Below, piece after piece: positions 41,260 through 49,554 of a stretch of 64,000 nucleotides of DNA. The position numbers were made by a program, and so were the translations under genes. The notes beneath the pieces were generated by a model that saw only the letters and a list, made by a program, of their open reading frames with translations, was not told the DNA's origin and made no database searches. Position 1 is the stretch's first letter; every line of letters starts with the position of its first letter. Source of the stretch: Paenibacillus barcinonensis (GTDB taxonomy: Bacteria > Bacillota > Bacilli > Paenibacillales > Paenibacillaceae); the NCBI RefSeq assembly GCF_003217495.1, contig NZ_QJSW01000002.1, positions 234,296 to 298,295 on the forward strand, read 5' to 3'.

Positions 41260-41622
41260 CTAGCTAAATAGAGCTCCTTTTGTGACTTCAACCAATAAAG
41301 ACTTGGTTAACTCATAAGGTAAGTTTAAAAAGTCGAGTCCTTTCTTTTTTGCGATTTCTTTTGCTTCGCTTACCACTGCCTCGCTTCTAGCGGCATCAAG
41401 AAAGTCATGACCTTCCCATGTAATTCTTGTTGGAGTAAAAGTAGTTTCTTTACCGAGAGAATGAAAATCTTGAGTTTCAATTAAGCCAAAATCCCTAGTA
41501 AGCCATACATTATGCCAAAAATGATAATCCTCAACTTCTGCAAAGTATTCTTCAAAATTTTCCTCCCATCCTTCTTCGATACATTTAAGTATATTAATTA
41601 TCAGTTCCATATCTCTTTTCAT
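41260..41622 (-). CDS. DUF2513-family protein, 120 aa
   Basis: MKRDMELIINILKCIEEGWE, YHFWHNVWLTRDFGLIETQD, TPTRITWEGHDFLDAARSEA: the characteristic DUF2513 layout, a winged-helix-like phage/prophage family of unknown function. ATG 41622 with GGGGAG 6 nt upstream. Confidence 0.85.
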   Translation of the reverse strand: MKRDMELIINILKCIEEGWEENFEEYFAEVEDYHFWHNVWLTRDFGLIETQDFHSLGKETTFTPTRITWEGHDFLDAARSEAVVSEAKEIAKKKGLDFLNLPYELTKSLLVEVTKGALFS

Positions 41623-41659
41623 GTTTGTCTCCCCGTTTCCATAAAGTATTTGTTTCATC

Positions 41660-41911
41660 TCAATATAATTTTTGCCCTTTGCCCACTGTCATTTTCCAAG
41701 CGCTGATACATGGATACTCAAGTTCTTGACTCTCTGTAAAGCATTCATTGCATTCTCCAGCCTTATAAATCTCGCATTTCTCACTAACTATTCTTCTCAA
41801 TAGTTTTTTCGAAATTACCCTTGCTGTAGGGCCACTTATGTATCTGTCATCAGTATGAACAGTAATGTATTTTGGATCTAATGTCAGTTCATGTGCTTTC
41901 TTCTTTGGCAT
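41660..41911 (-). CDS. Small Cys-containing protein, 83 aa
   Basis: Four Cys (KCEIYKAGECNECFTESQEL, EYPCIS) could bind a metal. Basic N-terminus. Not recognised. Confidence 0.68.
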   Translation of the reverse strand: MPKKKAHELTLDPKYITVHTDDRYISGPTARVISKKLLRRIVSEKCEIYKAGECNECFTESQELEYPCISAWKMTVGKGQKLY

Positions 41912-41954
41912 AGTCTAACTCCTTTCTCCAAGAAAGTCATATTTTACAGAGTTT

Positions 41955-42278
41955 TTATATATACCTTTTAACTCGTAATTCAAATTCTTCTAGAGCAAGC
42001 TTACGCTCATGAGGATCTCGCCAATCATTAATCATACTAAGTTCTTCGCTGATTGATTTTTGTACAGCCGCTTTTATATCGTCATCTAATCTGCTTTGGT
42101 ACTTCATCTGTACATCAGCAATACACAGAATCGACCAATTGTCTTGAAAATACCAACTGTCTCTATACTCAGCTATAGCAGCATCGACACTTAATCCCGA
42201 TTTTAACGATTCTTCAAAATCCATATAAAAATCCTGAGCTGTGTCATTATCTTCTATTTTAGAACCCCACGCACCCAT
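41955..42278 (-). CDS. DUF4259-like protein, 107 aa
   Basis: Begins MGAWGSKIEDNDTAQDFYMD, the signature start of DUF4259 proteins, then helical. Function unknown. Confidence 0.75.
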   Translation of the reverse strand: MGAWGSKIEDNDTAQDFYMDFEESLKSGLSVDAAIAEYRDSWYFQDNWSILCIADVQMKYQSRLDDDIKAAVQKSISEELSMINDWRDPHERKLALEEFELRVKRYI

Positions 42279-42312
42279 CTTTTACATCTCCCCTTTTTAT
42301 CAAACTCACATT

Positions 42313-42495
42313 TCATTCAACCAGTTCCCATCGTTCATTTGAGGAGTTAAAAATCAATTCCTCTGTTGTGTACCATGTTTTCCCTTCGTTTTCTGAATCA
42401 ACTAGAACATTACCTTCTTTTTTAAACCAAGTGCCATCATTGTCTTTTACTATGTGTCCCAAACTCATCATACTGAAGGCTTCAAAGATATTCAT
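42313..42495 (-). CDS. Small hypothetical protein, 60 aa
   Basis: MNIFEAFSMMSLGHIVKDND, then KTWYTTEELIFNSSNERWEL. Not recognised. Confidence 0.65.
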   Translation of the reverse strand: MNIFEAFSMMSLGHIVKDNDGTWFKKEGNVLVDSENEGKTWYTTEELIFNSSNERWELVE

Positions 42496-42521
42496 ATGAC
42501 TCTCCTTATAAAAGATTCGTG

Positions 42522-42803
42522 TTATTGTCTTGCTTCATATACATAGACCCAATTCGGATAATCATATCCAAGTCCATGAATACTAATCCTACTTCTATTT
42601 AAGATGTTGTCATTGTAAAGCGTTGATAGCATCTTACCGAGCTCCTTGCATTTATTTGCTCCGAATGGCTGGATTGCATGTTTAGGATTGAACTCATCTA
42701 TGTATGCATCCACAAATTTAACATCTAAAATGTTAACTGGGCCATTCTTCTCAACATAATCCTTAATCCATTCTTCTTTGATAATAGTTCCTTTCTTTTT
42801 CAA
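42522..42803 (-). CDS. Hypothetical protein, 93 aa
   Basis: KKKGTIIKEEWIKDYVEKNG, FGANKCKELGKMLSTLYNDN, HGLGYDYPNWVYVYEARQ; winged-helix-like pattern, not assigned. Confidence 0.7.
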   Translation of the reverse strand: MKKKGTIIKEEWIKDYVEKNGPVNILDVKFVDAYIDEFNPKHAIQPFGANKCKELGKMLSTLYNDNILNRSRISIHGLGYDYPNWVYVYEARQ

Positions 42804-42818
42804 TTTATCACCTCTTTA

Positions 42819-42834
42819 TGAAACTACTCTTTCA
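42819..42834. repeat. Intergenic palindrome TRAAA-N6-TTTYA
   Basis: Exact copy, hexamer CTACTC, between the 60-aa and 93-aa genes. Confidence 0.8.
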
Positions 42835-42843
42835 CTTGAACTT

Positions 42844-43026
42844 CTAAAACACAATTATCCTGTCGTTAAAATATACTCCGATCTCACCATCTTCGAATTT
42901 TAAAGATACAAAACCACCTGTCTTATCAATTTCAACCACAACGCCTTCGTAATTCGCTAAATGACCCATAACAGGTCTGGCGGTAGCTCCCATATGTATC
43001 ACTTTATCGTTATAATCTCTAAGCAT
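42844..43026 (-). CDS. Small hypothetical protein, 60 aa
   Basis: ATG after AAGGAGACAGGAAT. MLRDYNDKVIHMGATARPVM, VEIDKTGGFVSLKFEDGEIG; SH3-like beta pattern. Overlaps the upstream gene by 28 nt. Confidence 0.65.
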   Translation of the reverse strand: MLRDYNDKVIHMGATARPVMGHLANYEGVVVEIDKTGGFVSLKFEDGEIGVYFNDRIIVF

Positions 43027-43280
43027 ATTCCTGTCTCCTTATAACCATATCCTACCTGTTCCCCATCAATGTAGCGTTTTAATTCATCAAAAAAGTGCTC
43101 AGCGGAGTCGAACTCGTTATAGCCAATTCTGGCTGCTATTGCATCTGCAAACTCGTTAGTACTTGTATCGATCCCTTGATCAGACATCCATTTATAAAGT
43201 TCGCTCATTAGTTTGTGTTCCTTATTTTTAACTGCCATATACTGTTCAAAAGTTTTCATAATTCCTTTGGTGACCTTCAA
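42999..43280 (-). CDS. Hypothetical helical protein, 93 aa
   Basis: TTG 43280 exactly 8 nt after AGGAGG. FEQYMAVKNKEHKLMSELYK and FDSAEHFFDELKRYIDGEQV. Not recognised. Confidence 0.7.
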   Translation of the reverse strand: MKVTKGIMKTFEQYMAVKNKEHKLMSELYKWMSDQGIDTSTNEFADAIAARIGYNEFDSAEHFFDELKRYIDGEQVGYGYKETGICLEIITIK

Positions 43281-43301
43281 GAAATCTACCTCCTTTCTTC
43301 A

Positions 43302-43317
43302 TGAAAGACTAATTTTA
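43302..43317. repeat. Intergenic palindrome TRAAA-N6-TTTYA
   Basis: Exact copy, hexamer GACTAA. A second, variant palindrome (TGAAGTTAACTTCA, 43382-43395) lies in the same gap. Confidence 0.8.
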
Positions 43318-43404
43318 CTTACTCATATTCATTGCAATCCAAGATAAACTAAGTTGGTTAATCCCTCCTTTCTTTTATTAATGAAGTTAACTTCATTGTT
43401 TAAT

Positions 43405-44040
43405 TTAAAGAGAATCCCAAACATCCCCAATTCTTTCTTTCATTTGCTCCTGTTTAATTTTTTCAATCTCTTTTCTTAAACTGATTGCTTTTTTGTGCAC
43501 TTCAGAGTAGTGATTGAGTTCTTCTTTTATATCCTTACTCAATTCGAACCCGTAAGAGAATCTGACCTTTCCGCCTTTTCTATTGAAATTATTGTCTATT
43601 CCCCTAGCTGCTCCATATTCTGAATCATGAACTGTAATCATTTTGTGATTGGCAAATATAGTGCCGAGTTCTCCATAAATGTACCGACATTCCTCATCTA
43701 AAAACTCAGGTATACGATGCTCACTATAATGCGTATACGTATGACTATTTTCCTTCAGATGCCACCATAGCACTTCCTTTTCAATGTGTTTTTCTACCAC
43801 ATCTGAAACGTTAGACACTAGAGTTTGAACATCTTTTTTCAGCAATCTCAATTTTTCTTCTCCTAGCTCCGCAGCCTTCTCAGCATGTTCAATAACTAGT
43901 TTTTTAGACTCTGTATTATACAAATCTCTAAAAAAAGAGATAAGTTTTTCTTTAAATATTCCCTGTATTTTTTTTAATTCAACTTTTAAACCTTCGACTT
44001 CTGCATTTTTAGTTTGGATTTCTTCATTAAAGTTTCTCAT
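43405..44040 (-). CDS. Coiled-coil hypothetical protein, 211 aa
   Basis: Helical, heptad-rich ends (QTKNAEVEGLKVELKKIQGI; KAISLRKEIEKIKQEQMKER) flank a beta-rich middle with EYGAARGIDNNFNRKGGKVR. First gene after the promoter motif at 44129. Not recognised. Confidence 0.75.
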   Translation of the reverse strand: MRNFNEEIQTKNAEVEGLKVELKKIQGIFKEKLISFFRDLYNTESKKLVIEHAEKAAELGEEKLRLLKKDVQTLVSNVSDVVEKHIEKEVLWWHLKENSHTYTHYSEHRIPEFLDEECRYIYGELGTIFANHKMITVHDSEYGAARGIDNNFNRKGGKVRFSYGFELSKDIKEELNHYSEVHKKAISLRKEIEKIKQEQMKERIGDVWDSL

Positions 44041-44128
44041 GGTTTCGCCCCCTACATATTATCAATTAATTATTCAACAAATATGTCTCCATTTCCTGCT
44101 GTCATTCCATTTATATCATACTATTATT

Positions 44129-44148
44129 ATATTATCTTTGTGTATTAA
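44129..44148 (-). promoter_or_regulatory. Phage promoter-like motif
   Basis: Minus strand TTAATACACAAAGATAATAT, 89 nt before the coiled-coil gene. Confidence 0.55.
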
Positions 44149-44161
44149 AGTCAACACCCTT

Positions 44162-44527
44162 CTATTTTAATTGTGTTATATCAATTCTTAAATATTCAGT
44201 CAGAATCAGAGTTACATCTACCTTCACTTTACTCCACAGCAAAACCATCTTATGAGTGTAACCTCTAATTGAATATTCTACATTTAGACTGTCGCTTGTC
44301 TTCGCTGCTTCAATGATTTTAATACCATTACTTTTAAAGTAGTTTTTCAACTTATATATCTCGACAGTTACTTTTCCCTGTATCTCATCGAGGTGATTAG
44401 TGTACACAGACTTCATCCTCATATCTGAATCGGATATTTTCTTCTTATCGTTTTCAATTATGGTCATTAGATATGGAAGTTCAACATATCTTTTCACAGC
44501 TTCTAACTCCTCATGCGTCTGTCTCAA
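44162..44527 (-). CDS. Hypothetical protein, 121 aa
   Basis: TTG 44527 with GGTGGAG 6 nt upstream. MRQTHEELEAVKRYVELPYL, VEYSIRGYTHKMVLLWSKVK. Overlaps the YolD-like gene by 17 nt, so it joins the SOS operon. Not recognised. Confidence 0.7.
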   Translation of the reverse strand: MRQTHEELEAVKRYVELPYLMTIIENDKKKISDSDMRMKSVYTNHLDEIQGKVTVEIYKLKNYFKSNGIKIIEAAKTSDSLNVEYSIRGYTHKMVLLWSKVKVDVTLILTEYLRIDITQLK

Positions 44528-44876
44528 ACGGATCTCCACCTTCAATGATTTTTACAGAAACCAAGTCATCAAAATTGAGAAGTTCATAGCCTGTTTCTGT
44601 TTCCAATTTTATTCTCTTTCCCGAAGCACTAACGGACGCTACTATACCCTTAATTATCCTATTACCATACTCATTAAAAATTTCAATGTCTGTCTCCAAA
44701 GTATAACTTAACGACATACGCAAGTTAAGAGAAATAATCTCAACTTCGTCTTCGTGTAAAGTTGGTCTTGTTGTAACATTATCCTTGGATCGATGCTCAA
44801 TAATTCTTTCTTTATGTTGTGGCAACATCATGCGACTTGATTCCCATAGTCCATTTGCTTGCAATTTTTTACTCAT
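44511..44876 (-). CDS. yolD: YolD-like protein
   Basis: 121 residues. NGLWESSRMMLPQHKERIIE is the YolD family signature; beta-rich C-terminus. YolD proteins accompany the Y-family polymerase UvrX in SPbeta and related mobile DNA and are thought to act like UmuD/ImuA partners. Overlaps uvrX by 4 nt. Confidence 0.9.
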   Translation of the reverse strand: MSKKLQANGLWESSRMMLPQHKERIIEHRSKDNVTTRPTLHEDEVEIISLNLRMSLSYTLETDIEIFNEYGNRIIKGIVASVSASGKRIKLETETGYELLNFDDLVSVKIIEGGDPFETDA

Positions 44877-46114
44877 CTGTAGTGTCCTCCAATTTTATTT
44901 GATCTGTCTATGGCTTGACCAGCAGAGGTAATAGAACTTGCTCTGAGTATAGCTATATCTCCATAACGATCTTTGATATCATCCATTACTTTATCTATGG
45001 CTCTCTTCTGTTCTTGATCATCAAATAATGACATTTGATATGTCTCAGCATTAGAAAGATTGGACAATGATATCCCCACTCGTCTCACAGGTTGACCATC
45101 CCAATGTTGCCGAAAGATCTGTTTAGCTATCTTACATACATCTACGGTTATATTAGTGGGATCTGGCAATTTGACCTGTCTGCTAAATCCAGTTGGATGA
45201 TCAAAGTCTGCACCCGATAAACTCATAGTAACTACGCTGCCCATCAATCCCTTTTTCCGCGCGCGTCTGCAAACTTCCGTACATATATCTTGTATTAAAA
45301 CATCGATCTCCCACTGTTCTGTATAGTCTCTAGGGAGCGTCATGCCATTGCCAATATCCTTTTGCACACTATGGGTATTTATGGTTACAGGAGAGTCATC
45401 AAGTCCATTTGCCACTCTCCAAATAACCTCACCATTTACACCCCATTTGCTTCTCAGTTTTGACAGTGGAGTATTCGCAAGTTGTTTTATTGTACGAACT
45501 CCCATTTTCCACAAATGTTTTTCCATTCTCGATCCAATACCCCACATGTCACGAATTGGCTTATCTCCTATGTGCTGATGAAGTTCTTCTTTTCTAAGAA
45601 AGAATACTCCACCTTCTATTTTCTTCGCGATCATATCGCAGCAAAGTTTACTCATCACTTTGTTGGTCGAGATACCAGCTCTCGCATATACACCCGTTTC
45701 ATTGTAAATCTTATCTTGAATTTGTCTTGCTAAATCAATTGGGTCATTACCGAAAAGATGTAGAGATCCGGTCACATCACAAAACAGCTCATCGATGCTA
45801 TAAGGCTCAACTAAATCGGTAAACTCCTCAATAATGCTCATAATTTGAGTCGAAACCTCTATATATTCTTGCATATGTGGTCTCACAATGATCAACTCAG
45901 GACACTTTTGAAGTGATTGCCATAATGGTTCAGCGGTTGACACACCTTTTGCTTTAGCTAGAGGACATGCAGCAAGTATTATTCCCGAACGTCTTGCTGG
46001 ATCTCCTGCAACCGCCAATGGTTTGTTTTTGTACTGTGGCATTTTAGCCTTTTCAACACTGGCGTAAAACGACTGCATGTCAATTAACATAATTGTCCGT
46101 TCTTTCTTCGCCAT
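44873..46114 (-). CDS. uvrX: Y-family DNA polymerase, UvrX/UmuC-like
   Basis: 413 residues. Translesion polymerase: LIDMQSFYASVEKA (catalytic Asp, steric-gate Phe/Tyr), PYSIDELFCDVTGS (catalytic Asp-Glu), ARAGISTNKVMSKL, helix-hairpin-helix MWGIGSRMEKHLWKMGVRTI, and a clamp-binding-like end YQMSLFD. ATG 46114 after GGGAGTGATAGTA. Two LexA-type boxes in its promoter imply SOS control, as for SPbeta uvrX. Confidence 0.95.
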   Translation of the reverse strand: MAKKERTIMLIDMQSFYASVEKAKMPQYKNKPLAVAGDPARRSGIILAACPLAKAKGVSTAEPLWQSLQKCPELIIVRPHMQEYIEVSTQIMSIIEEFTDLVEPYSIDELFCDVTGSLHLFGNDPIDLARQIQDKIYNETGVYARAGISTNKVMSKLCCDMIAKKIEGGVFFLRKEELHQHIGDKPIRDMWGIGSRMEKHLWKMGVRTIKQLANTPLSKLRSKWGVNGEVIWRVANGLDDSPVTINTHSVQKDIGNGMTLPRDYTEQWEIDVLIQDICTEVCRRARKKGLMGSVVTMSLSGADFDHPTGFSRQVKLPDPTNITVDVCKIAKQIFRQHWDGQPVRRVGISLSNLSNAETYQMSLFDDQEQKRAIDKVMDDIKDRYGDIAILRASSITSAGQAIDRSNKIGGHYR

Positions 46115-46138
46115 TACTATCACTCCCATAATTAAATA

Positions 46139-46152
46139 AGAACGTCTGTTTG
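46139..46152 (-). promoter_or_regulatory. LexA (DinR) box 1, degenerate
   Basis: AGAACGTCTGTTTG fits GAAC-N4-GTTY with one mismatch, immediately downstream of the uvrX -10. It forms an inverted repeat with box 2. Confidence 0.6.
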
Positions 46153-46159
46153 TATATGT

Positions 46160-46190
46160 ATTATACACCGAACAGACGTTCTTTATGCAA
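46160..46190 (-). promoter_or_regulatory. uvrX promoter
   Basis: Minus strand TATAAT (46160-46165) with TTGCAT 19 nt upstream; LexA box 2 fills the spacer. Confidence 0.6.
46169..46182 (-). promoter_or_regulatory. LexA (DinR) box 2
   Basis: CGAACAGACGTTCT matches the Gram-positive SOS box CGAAC-N4-GTTYG except the last base. Confidence 0.85.
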
Positions 46191-46272
46191 CAGGAAATTT
46201 TTGTAGTTCGATTAAACATTAAATTGTATAATACAAAAGGTATTCTATTTCACATAACAAGGGAGAGTTAAA

Positions 46273-46758
46273 ATGAAGGACAAGTTAAAGGGACTAGTAA
46301 TAGGTATCTTGATCGGTTCCACAATTACAGGAGCAACTGCTTTTGCAGCAAGTGGAACATCGGTTAAGGCAGTGATTCAGAAGATTAACTTATATGTAGA
46401 TGGGACAAAGAAAACAACGGCAAACGTAATTACATACAATAACACTACATATGTGCCAGTTAGAAGCATGAGCAGTGCATTGGGGCAAAACGTAGCTTTA
46501 CGCGATAATAACCTTTATATTGGGAAGATTCCTAAGTTAAACATTACGGAGAAAGAAGCAGTAAAACTTGTTAAGAACAAATATGGCTATAATAGTTCAT
46601 ATTTAATCGTTGAAGTTGATAATGAAGTAGATAATCAATATGTAGTTCATGTTTATGAAATAGTTATTGATGATGAGAAAACTGGCGAAGGTCATACAGC
46701 AACATATGGCTGGTATTATGTCGATAAATCAAGCGGGAAAATATCATCAATGTTCTAA
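46273..46758 (+). CDS. Secreted protein with copper-amine-oxidase-like stalk domain
   Basis: 161 residues, plus strand. Signal peptide (MKDKLKGLVIGILIGSTITG then ATAFAAS), a domain with INLYVDGTKKTTANVITYNN and TYVPVRSMSSALG typical of the copper amine oxidase N-terminal-like repeats abundant in Paenibacillus and Brevibacillus, and a PepSY-like end (ITEKEAVKLVKNKYGYNSS). Diverges from uvrX, has its own terminator: a lysogenic-conversion (moron) gene is likely. GGGAG 7-8 nt before ATG. Confidence 0.82.
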   Translation: MKDKLKGLVIGILIGSTITGATAFAASGTSVKAVIQKINLYVDGTKKTTANVITYNNTTYVPVRSMSSALGQNVALRDNNLYIGKIPKLNITEKEAVKLVKNKYGYNSSYLIVEVDNEVDNQYVVHVYEIVIDDEKTGEGHTATYGWYYVDKSSGKISSMF

Positions 46759-46766
46759 ACAAAAAA

Positions 46767-46797
46767 AGGGCTCTTTAATGAGTCCTCTCTCTTTAAA
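46767..46797 (+). terminator. Terminator of the plus-strand secreted-protein gene
   Basis: AGGGCTC, loop TTTAAT, GAGTCCT, then CTCTCTTT. Confidence 0.65.
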
Positions 46798-46809
46798 ACT
46801 TGTCTTTCA
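46794..46809. repeat. Intergenic palindrome TRAAA-N6-TTTYA
   Basis: Exact copy, hexamer CTTGTC, in the convergent gap before the stop of the lipoprotein gene. Confidence 0.75.
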
Positions 46810-46814
46810 TCAAG

Positions 46815-47099
46815 TTATTTCTCTGTAATTCCTTTAATAAAACCTCCATATGTAGTGATGGTTTCTAGTGTAACCTCAATATCATAAGTTTCGTTTTTAA
46901 CTGGATTAAATGAATCAGATGGATCTAGAATCCAACCATACTTATGTCCATCTGAGTTTTTAAACATCATTATATCTCCCTTTTGTGTGCTGATTGTTTC
47001 TATGTATGTCTGATTAAAAACTATCTTTCTGTCTTTTTCGCAACCAGTAAGCATTATCATTGCTGCTACCAATAATAAAACACAAATTCTATTCTTCAT
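46815..47099 (-). CDS. Small lipoprotein, 94 aa
   Basis: Lipoprotein signal MKNRICVLLLVAAMIMLTGC with lipobox LTGC at residue 20; mature part beta-rich (HKYGWILDPSDSFNPVKNET). Likely membrane-anchored at the cell surface; superinfection exclusion is possible but unproven. Confidence 0.82.
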   Translation of the reverse strand: MKNRICVLLLVAAMIMLTGCEKDRKIVFNQTYIETISTQKGDIMMFKNSDGHKYGWILDPSDSFNPVKNETYDIEVTLETITTYGGFIKGITEK

Positions 47100-47111
47100 T
47101 TTTTATCTCCT

Positions 47112-47732
47112 CTATCCGTTAAACCCATATGTAATGTCTAGTTCAAAGTCATATTGCGGCCTCAAATTGTATAATGTCTTACCTACTTTTCTAATATATC
47201 TACAGCAATTGCCCGTACCGCCTTTTGTCCCATCCCAAGTTGAAACGATAATCCTGCTCTTATCTACCATATACTCATTACGTTTCTGCATCTTTGCTAC
47301 ATGATAATCACCAATGGGTACACCTTCGACTTTATATTCGGGCAACTCGTCCACATAAACAACCTCATCGGCTACTTCAATCATCTTTTTATACCAGTGT
47401 TGAGTCTCACGATCAGTCCATTTAATTGCTTGGTTCTTAAAAGGAACAGCTACAACATTTTTGATACTTGAATGTACTGTGTTTTTTAATCCCTGAACAG
47501 TCCAAAATGCTATCTGGTCAAAACCGATTGCTCCACCAGATACAAATCTTTCGATTCCATCATTCTTAATCAGCTCTATCAGAACTGGTTTTAACTTTTT
47601 ACTTATGTATTTGGATCTTTCATCTGCGAGACTGTAGCAATTCCCTAGCTTATTCGGTCTATGTCCTGTAAATGAAACAGTTTTACGTTCTAGTTCTTCC
47701 TCTGCTTTCCTTTCCTCTCGTCTTCTATACAT
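47112..47732 (-). CDS. SLOG-superfamily (YpsA/DUF1273-like) protein
   Basis: 206 residues. VSFTGHRPNKLG and FVSGGAIGFDQIAFW are the paired nucleotide-binding motifs of the DprA/LOG-related SLOG fold; KSRIIVSTWDGTKGGTGNCC is the distal glycine loop. Several SLOG proteins sense nucleotide signals in defence; a phage copy might bind or degrade one. Confidence 0.82.
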   Translation of the reverse strand: MYRRREERKAEEELERKTVSFTGHRPNKLGNCYSLADERSKYISKKLKPVLIELIKNDGIERFVSGGAIGFDQIAFWTVQGLKNTVHSSIKNVVAVPFKNQAIKWTDRETQHWYKKMIEVADEVVYVDELPEYKVEGVPIGDYHVAKMQKRNEYMVDKSRIIVSTWDGTKGGTGNCCRYIRKVGKTLYNLRPQYDFELDITYGFNG

Positions 47733-47792
47733 TTCTTCTTTTCCTTCAGGAGAATTTAAGTATACGAAATCAACTATTTCCCTCAGCCCCTT

Positions 47793-47972
47793 TTAAATAA
47801 CATTGAATCTTTGTAGTACCGCAATCAAAATAAAGGAGATCATCATTACATAAAAATATGCCTTATGTGAGAACTTTGACTTGTTTGTAAAACTTATAAA
47901 GCGACTAGGAAGATATACTAATGCCATCATTCCCAACATACTCAATGCTGTATTAAAGTAGTTAGCCAGAAT
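47793..47972 (-). CDS. Small membrane protein with ATT start, 59 aa
   Basis: Two membrane segments (TALSMLGMMALVYLP; YFYVMMISFILIAVL). In-frame TAA directly upstream; AAAGGAG is followed by ATT at 6 nt (47975) and 9 nt (47972), then CTG (47969). No ATG, GTG or TTG until residue 9. Confidence 0.62.
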   Translation of the reverse strand: MLANYFNTALSMLGMMALVYLPSRFISFTNKSKFSHKAYFYVMMISFILIAVLQRFNVI

Positions 47973-48014
47973 AATTTAAATCTCCTTTCTCTTCGAAATG
48001 TTCATTTGATCAAT

Positions 48015-48263
48015 TCAATCGTAATACTTATAGTGCATAATTACCTCCCGATAAATAAGTATTCCAAACAATCGTCTTACAACTACATCTTCTCCGGTAT
48101 AAACTTTTTTTGTTTTTATTTTATTAATTACATAATACTCCCCATGATCCAAGTCTAAGTAATCAGTCATCACGAAATTTTTCAATGACCGCTTAACATA
48201 AACAGGTTCATGATAAGGGAATATGTTTCGTTCACGGTATGTAGTTGTTAAATTGACCAACAA
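48015..48263 (-). CDS. Hypothetical protein, 82 aa
   Basis: TTG 48263 with GAAGGTG 6 nt upstream. Contains DLDHGEYYVINKIKTKKVYT and RLFGILIYREVIMHYKYYD. Not recognised. Confidence 0.66.
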   Translation of the reverse strand: MLVNLTTTYRERNIFPYHEPVYVKRSLKNFVMTDYLDLDHGEYYVINKIKTKKVYTGEDVVVRRLFGILIYREVIMHYKYYD

Positions 48264-48357
48264 TAAATTCACCTTCTACGGCTGTCCTATATTCAAGTTT
48301 ATATTTTTCCTGTCCAAGTATGAACTGTCCTTTTTCATTAATGTAACCTGCTCCCAT
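48232..48357 (-). CDS. Very small protein, 41 aa
   Basis: AAGGAG precedes ATG 48357. MGAGYINEKGQFILGQEKYK, ending GQFNNYIP. Overlaps the next gene by 32 nt. Confidence 0.5.
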   Translation of the reverse strand: MGAGYINEKGQFILGQEKYKLEYRTAVEGEFIVGQFNNYIP

Positions 48358-48382
48358 GGCATATCTCCTTAAAATATGTATT

Positions 48383-48670
48383 TCAAATAGATTCTAATAA
48401 TATACTAAACTCTTTAGATAATTCGGTCTCGCTGCCGTAAATGTTTTCGTATTGAAGTAGTAACTCAGATCCAGTAGCTTTAATTTTAGCTAAAAGGATT
48501 CTCGTCTCAGTCAATTCTCTAATTGTCCGACTAATTAGCATGTCATCATCGTTTGGAGATGCAGGAATACTCAGCCTACCTTTGCCGTTTATAAATCTCG
48601 TTAGTGCTGAGTCTGCTGAATGTAGATTAACGGGTGAATAGAATTGCTCATCAAATTCCGCTTTGTTCAT
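48383..48670 (-). CDS. Hypothetical protein, 95 aa
   Basis: ATG 48670 after GGAGGAGG. HSADSALTRFINGKGRLSIP, TIRELTETRILLAKIKATGS. Overlaps the upstream gene by 20 nt. Not recognised. Confidence 0.7.
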   Translation of the reverse strand: MNKAEFDEQFYSPVNLHSADSALTRFINGKGRLSIPASPNDDDMLISRTIRELTETRILLAKIKATGSELLLQYENIYGSETELSKEFSILLESI

Positions 48671-48899
48671 TTTCAACCTCCTCCCCACTGTCCAAATCAT
48701 TCAATTCACAACTTGAATCAACATAAAGATCAAAGCTCCGCAAGAAAACTGCTTCTGCATCGGTCAATTCTTCGTCCTCTTCTAATCTATCGTGTAACTC
48801 ATTGGCTAGATCAAATAGGGAGTTCATCATTCCATCAAAACATTGATAGTTGTAATCTTCTTTCTCCTTCATTAGCAGCTCTTCCTGTTCTTTGTTCAT
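48651..48899 (-). CDS. Acidic helical protein, 82 aa
   Basis: Strongly acidic helices (ANELHDRLEEDEELTDAEAV), acidic end. AGGAGGATG upstream of ATG 48899. Not recognised. Confidence 0.7.
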   Translation of the reverse strand: MNKEQEELLMKEKEDYNYQCFDGMMNSLFDLANELHDRLEEDEELTDAEAVFLRSFDLYVDSSCELNDLDSGEEVENEQSGI

Positions 48900-48915
48900 A
48901 GTTTCATCCTCCTAA

Positions 48916-49107
48916 TTATATGTATTTATTTATTGTGAATCCTTTGCACTCATTAATCTCATAGTTATCTTCGAAAGTATACTGAATGTTATTGTCTGGA
49001 TTGCTACATGTCTCAAAGCAGCCATATTCTTCTTGTTGAGATGAGTCTCCGCATTCATGCCAAAAATATTTACACTTTAGACAGACGCTGTCAGTATTTA
49101 CTTTCAT
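48916..49107 (-). CDS. Cys-rich small protein, 63 aa
   Basis: Seven Cys (SVCLKCKYFWHECGD, GCFETCSN, NECKGF) suggest metal binding. ATG 49107, AAGGAG 7 nt upstream. Confidence 0.7.
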   Translation of the reverse strand: MKVNTDSVCLKCKYFWHECGDSSQQEEYGCFETCSNPDNNIQYTFEDNYEINECKGFTINKYI

Positions 49108-49513
49108 TAAGTTTCTCCTTATAAAAATAGTGTTCTTCTCCATTTGCATGAGTCCATCGATATATCCATCCGTCTTTTTCTAGCAAACCGATAACTTTAT
49201 TAAATGACGTATACTCACTGAAACGGCAAAGTATTTGCTCCCTATTATCAGTTGAAAATCTCCAAACTTCATCATCTAAGAAAACCGTGGCTGAAGTCTG
49301 TTTTGGTTTATTTTGTATGTCTAACTCATTGGCTACTAACAACAATTCCTTGGAGAGACTTCTCAAAGTTTCTGATGACCAATGACTTTGGCTAAACCGC
49401 AATTCATTAAATAGGTAGGGTAGATTATATAAGCTTTCGTCAGCGCGCTGTTTACTTATTTTCCCTCGTACGAAGTCACCATTAAAATCAGTAATACTGT
49501 TATTTGTAAACAT
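49091..49513 (-). CDS. Hypothetical protein, 140 aa
   Basis: SHWSSETLRSLSKELLLVAN, TVFLDDEVWRFSTDNREQIL, WIYRWTHANGEEHYFYKEKL. ATG start. Not recognised. Confidence 0.74.
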   Translation of the reverse strand: MFTNNSITDFNGDFVRGKISKQRADESLYNLPYLFNELRFSQSHWSSETLRSLSKELLLVANELDIQNKPKQTSATVFLDDEVWRFSTDNREQILCRFSEYTSFNKVIGLLEKDGWIYRWTHANGEEHYFYKEKLNESKY

Positions 49514-49536
49514 AATGTCTCCTTCCCATTGTTAGT

Positions 49537-49552
49537 GAAACACGCATTTCAT
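49537..49552. repeat. Intergenic palindrome TRAAA-N6-TTTYA
   Basis: Exact copy with full five-base arms TGAAA/TTTCA, hexamer CACGCA. Confidence 0.85.
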
Positions 49553-49554
49553 TA

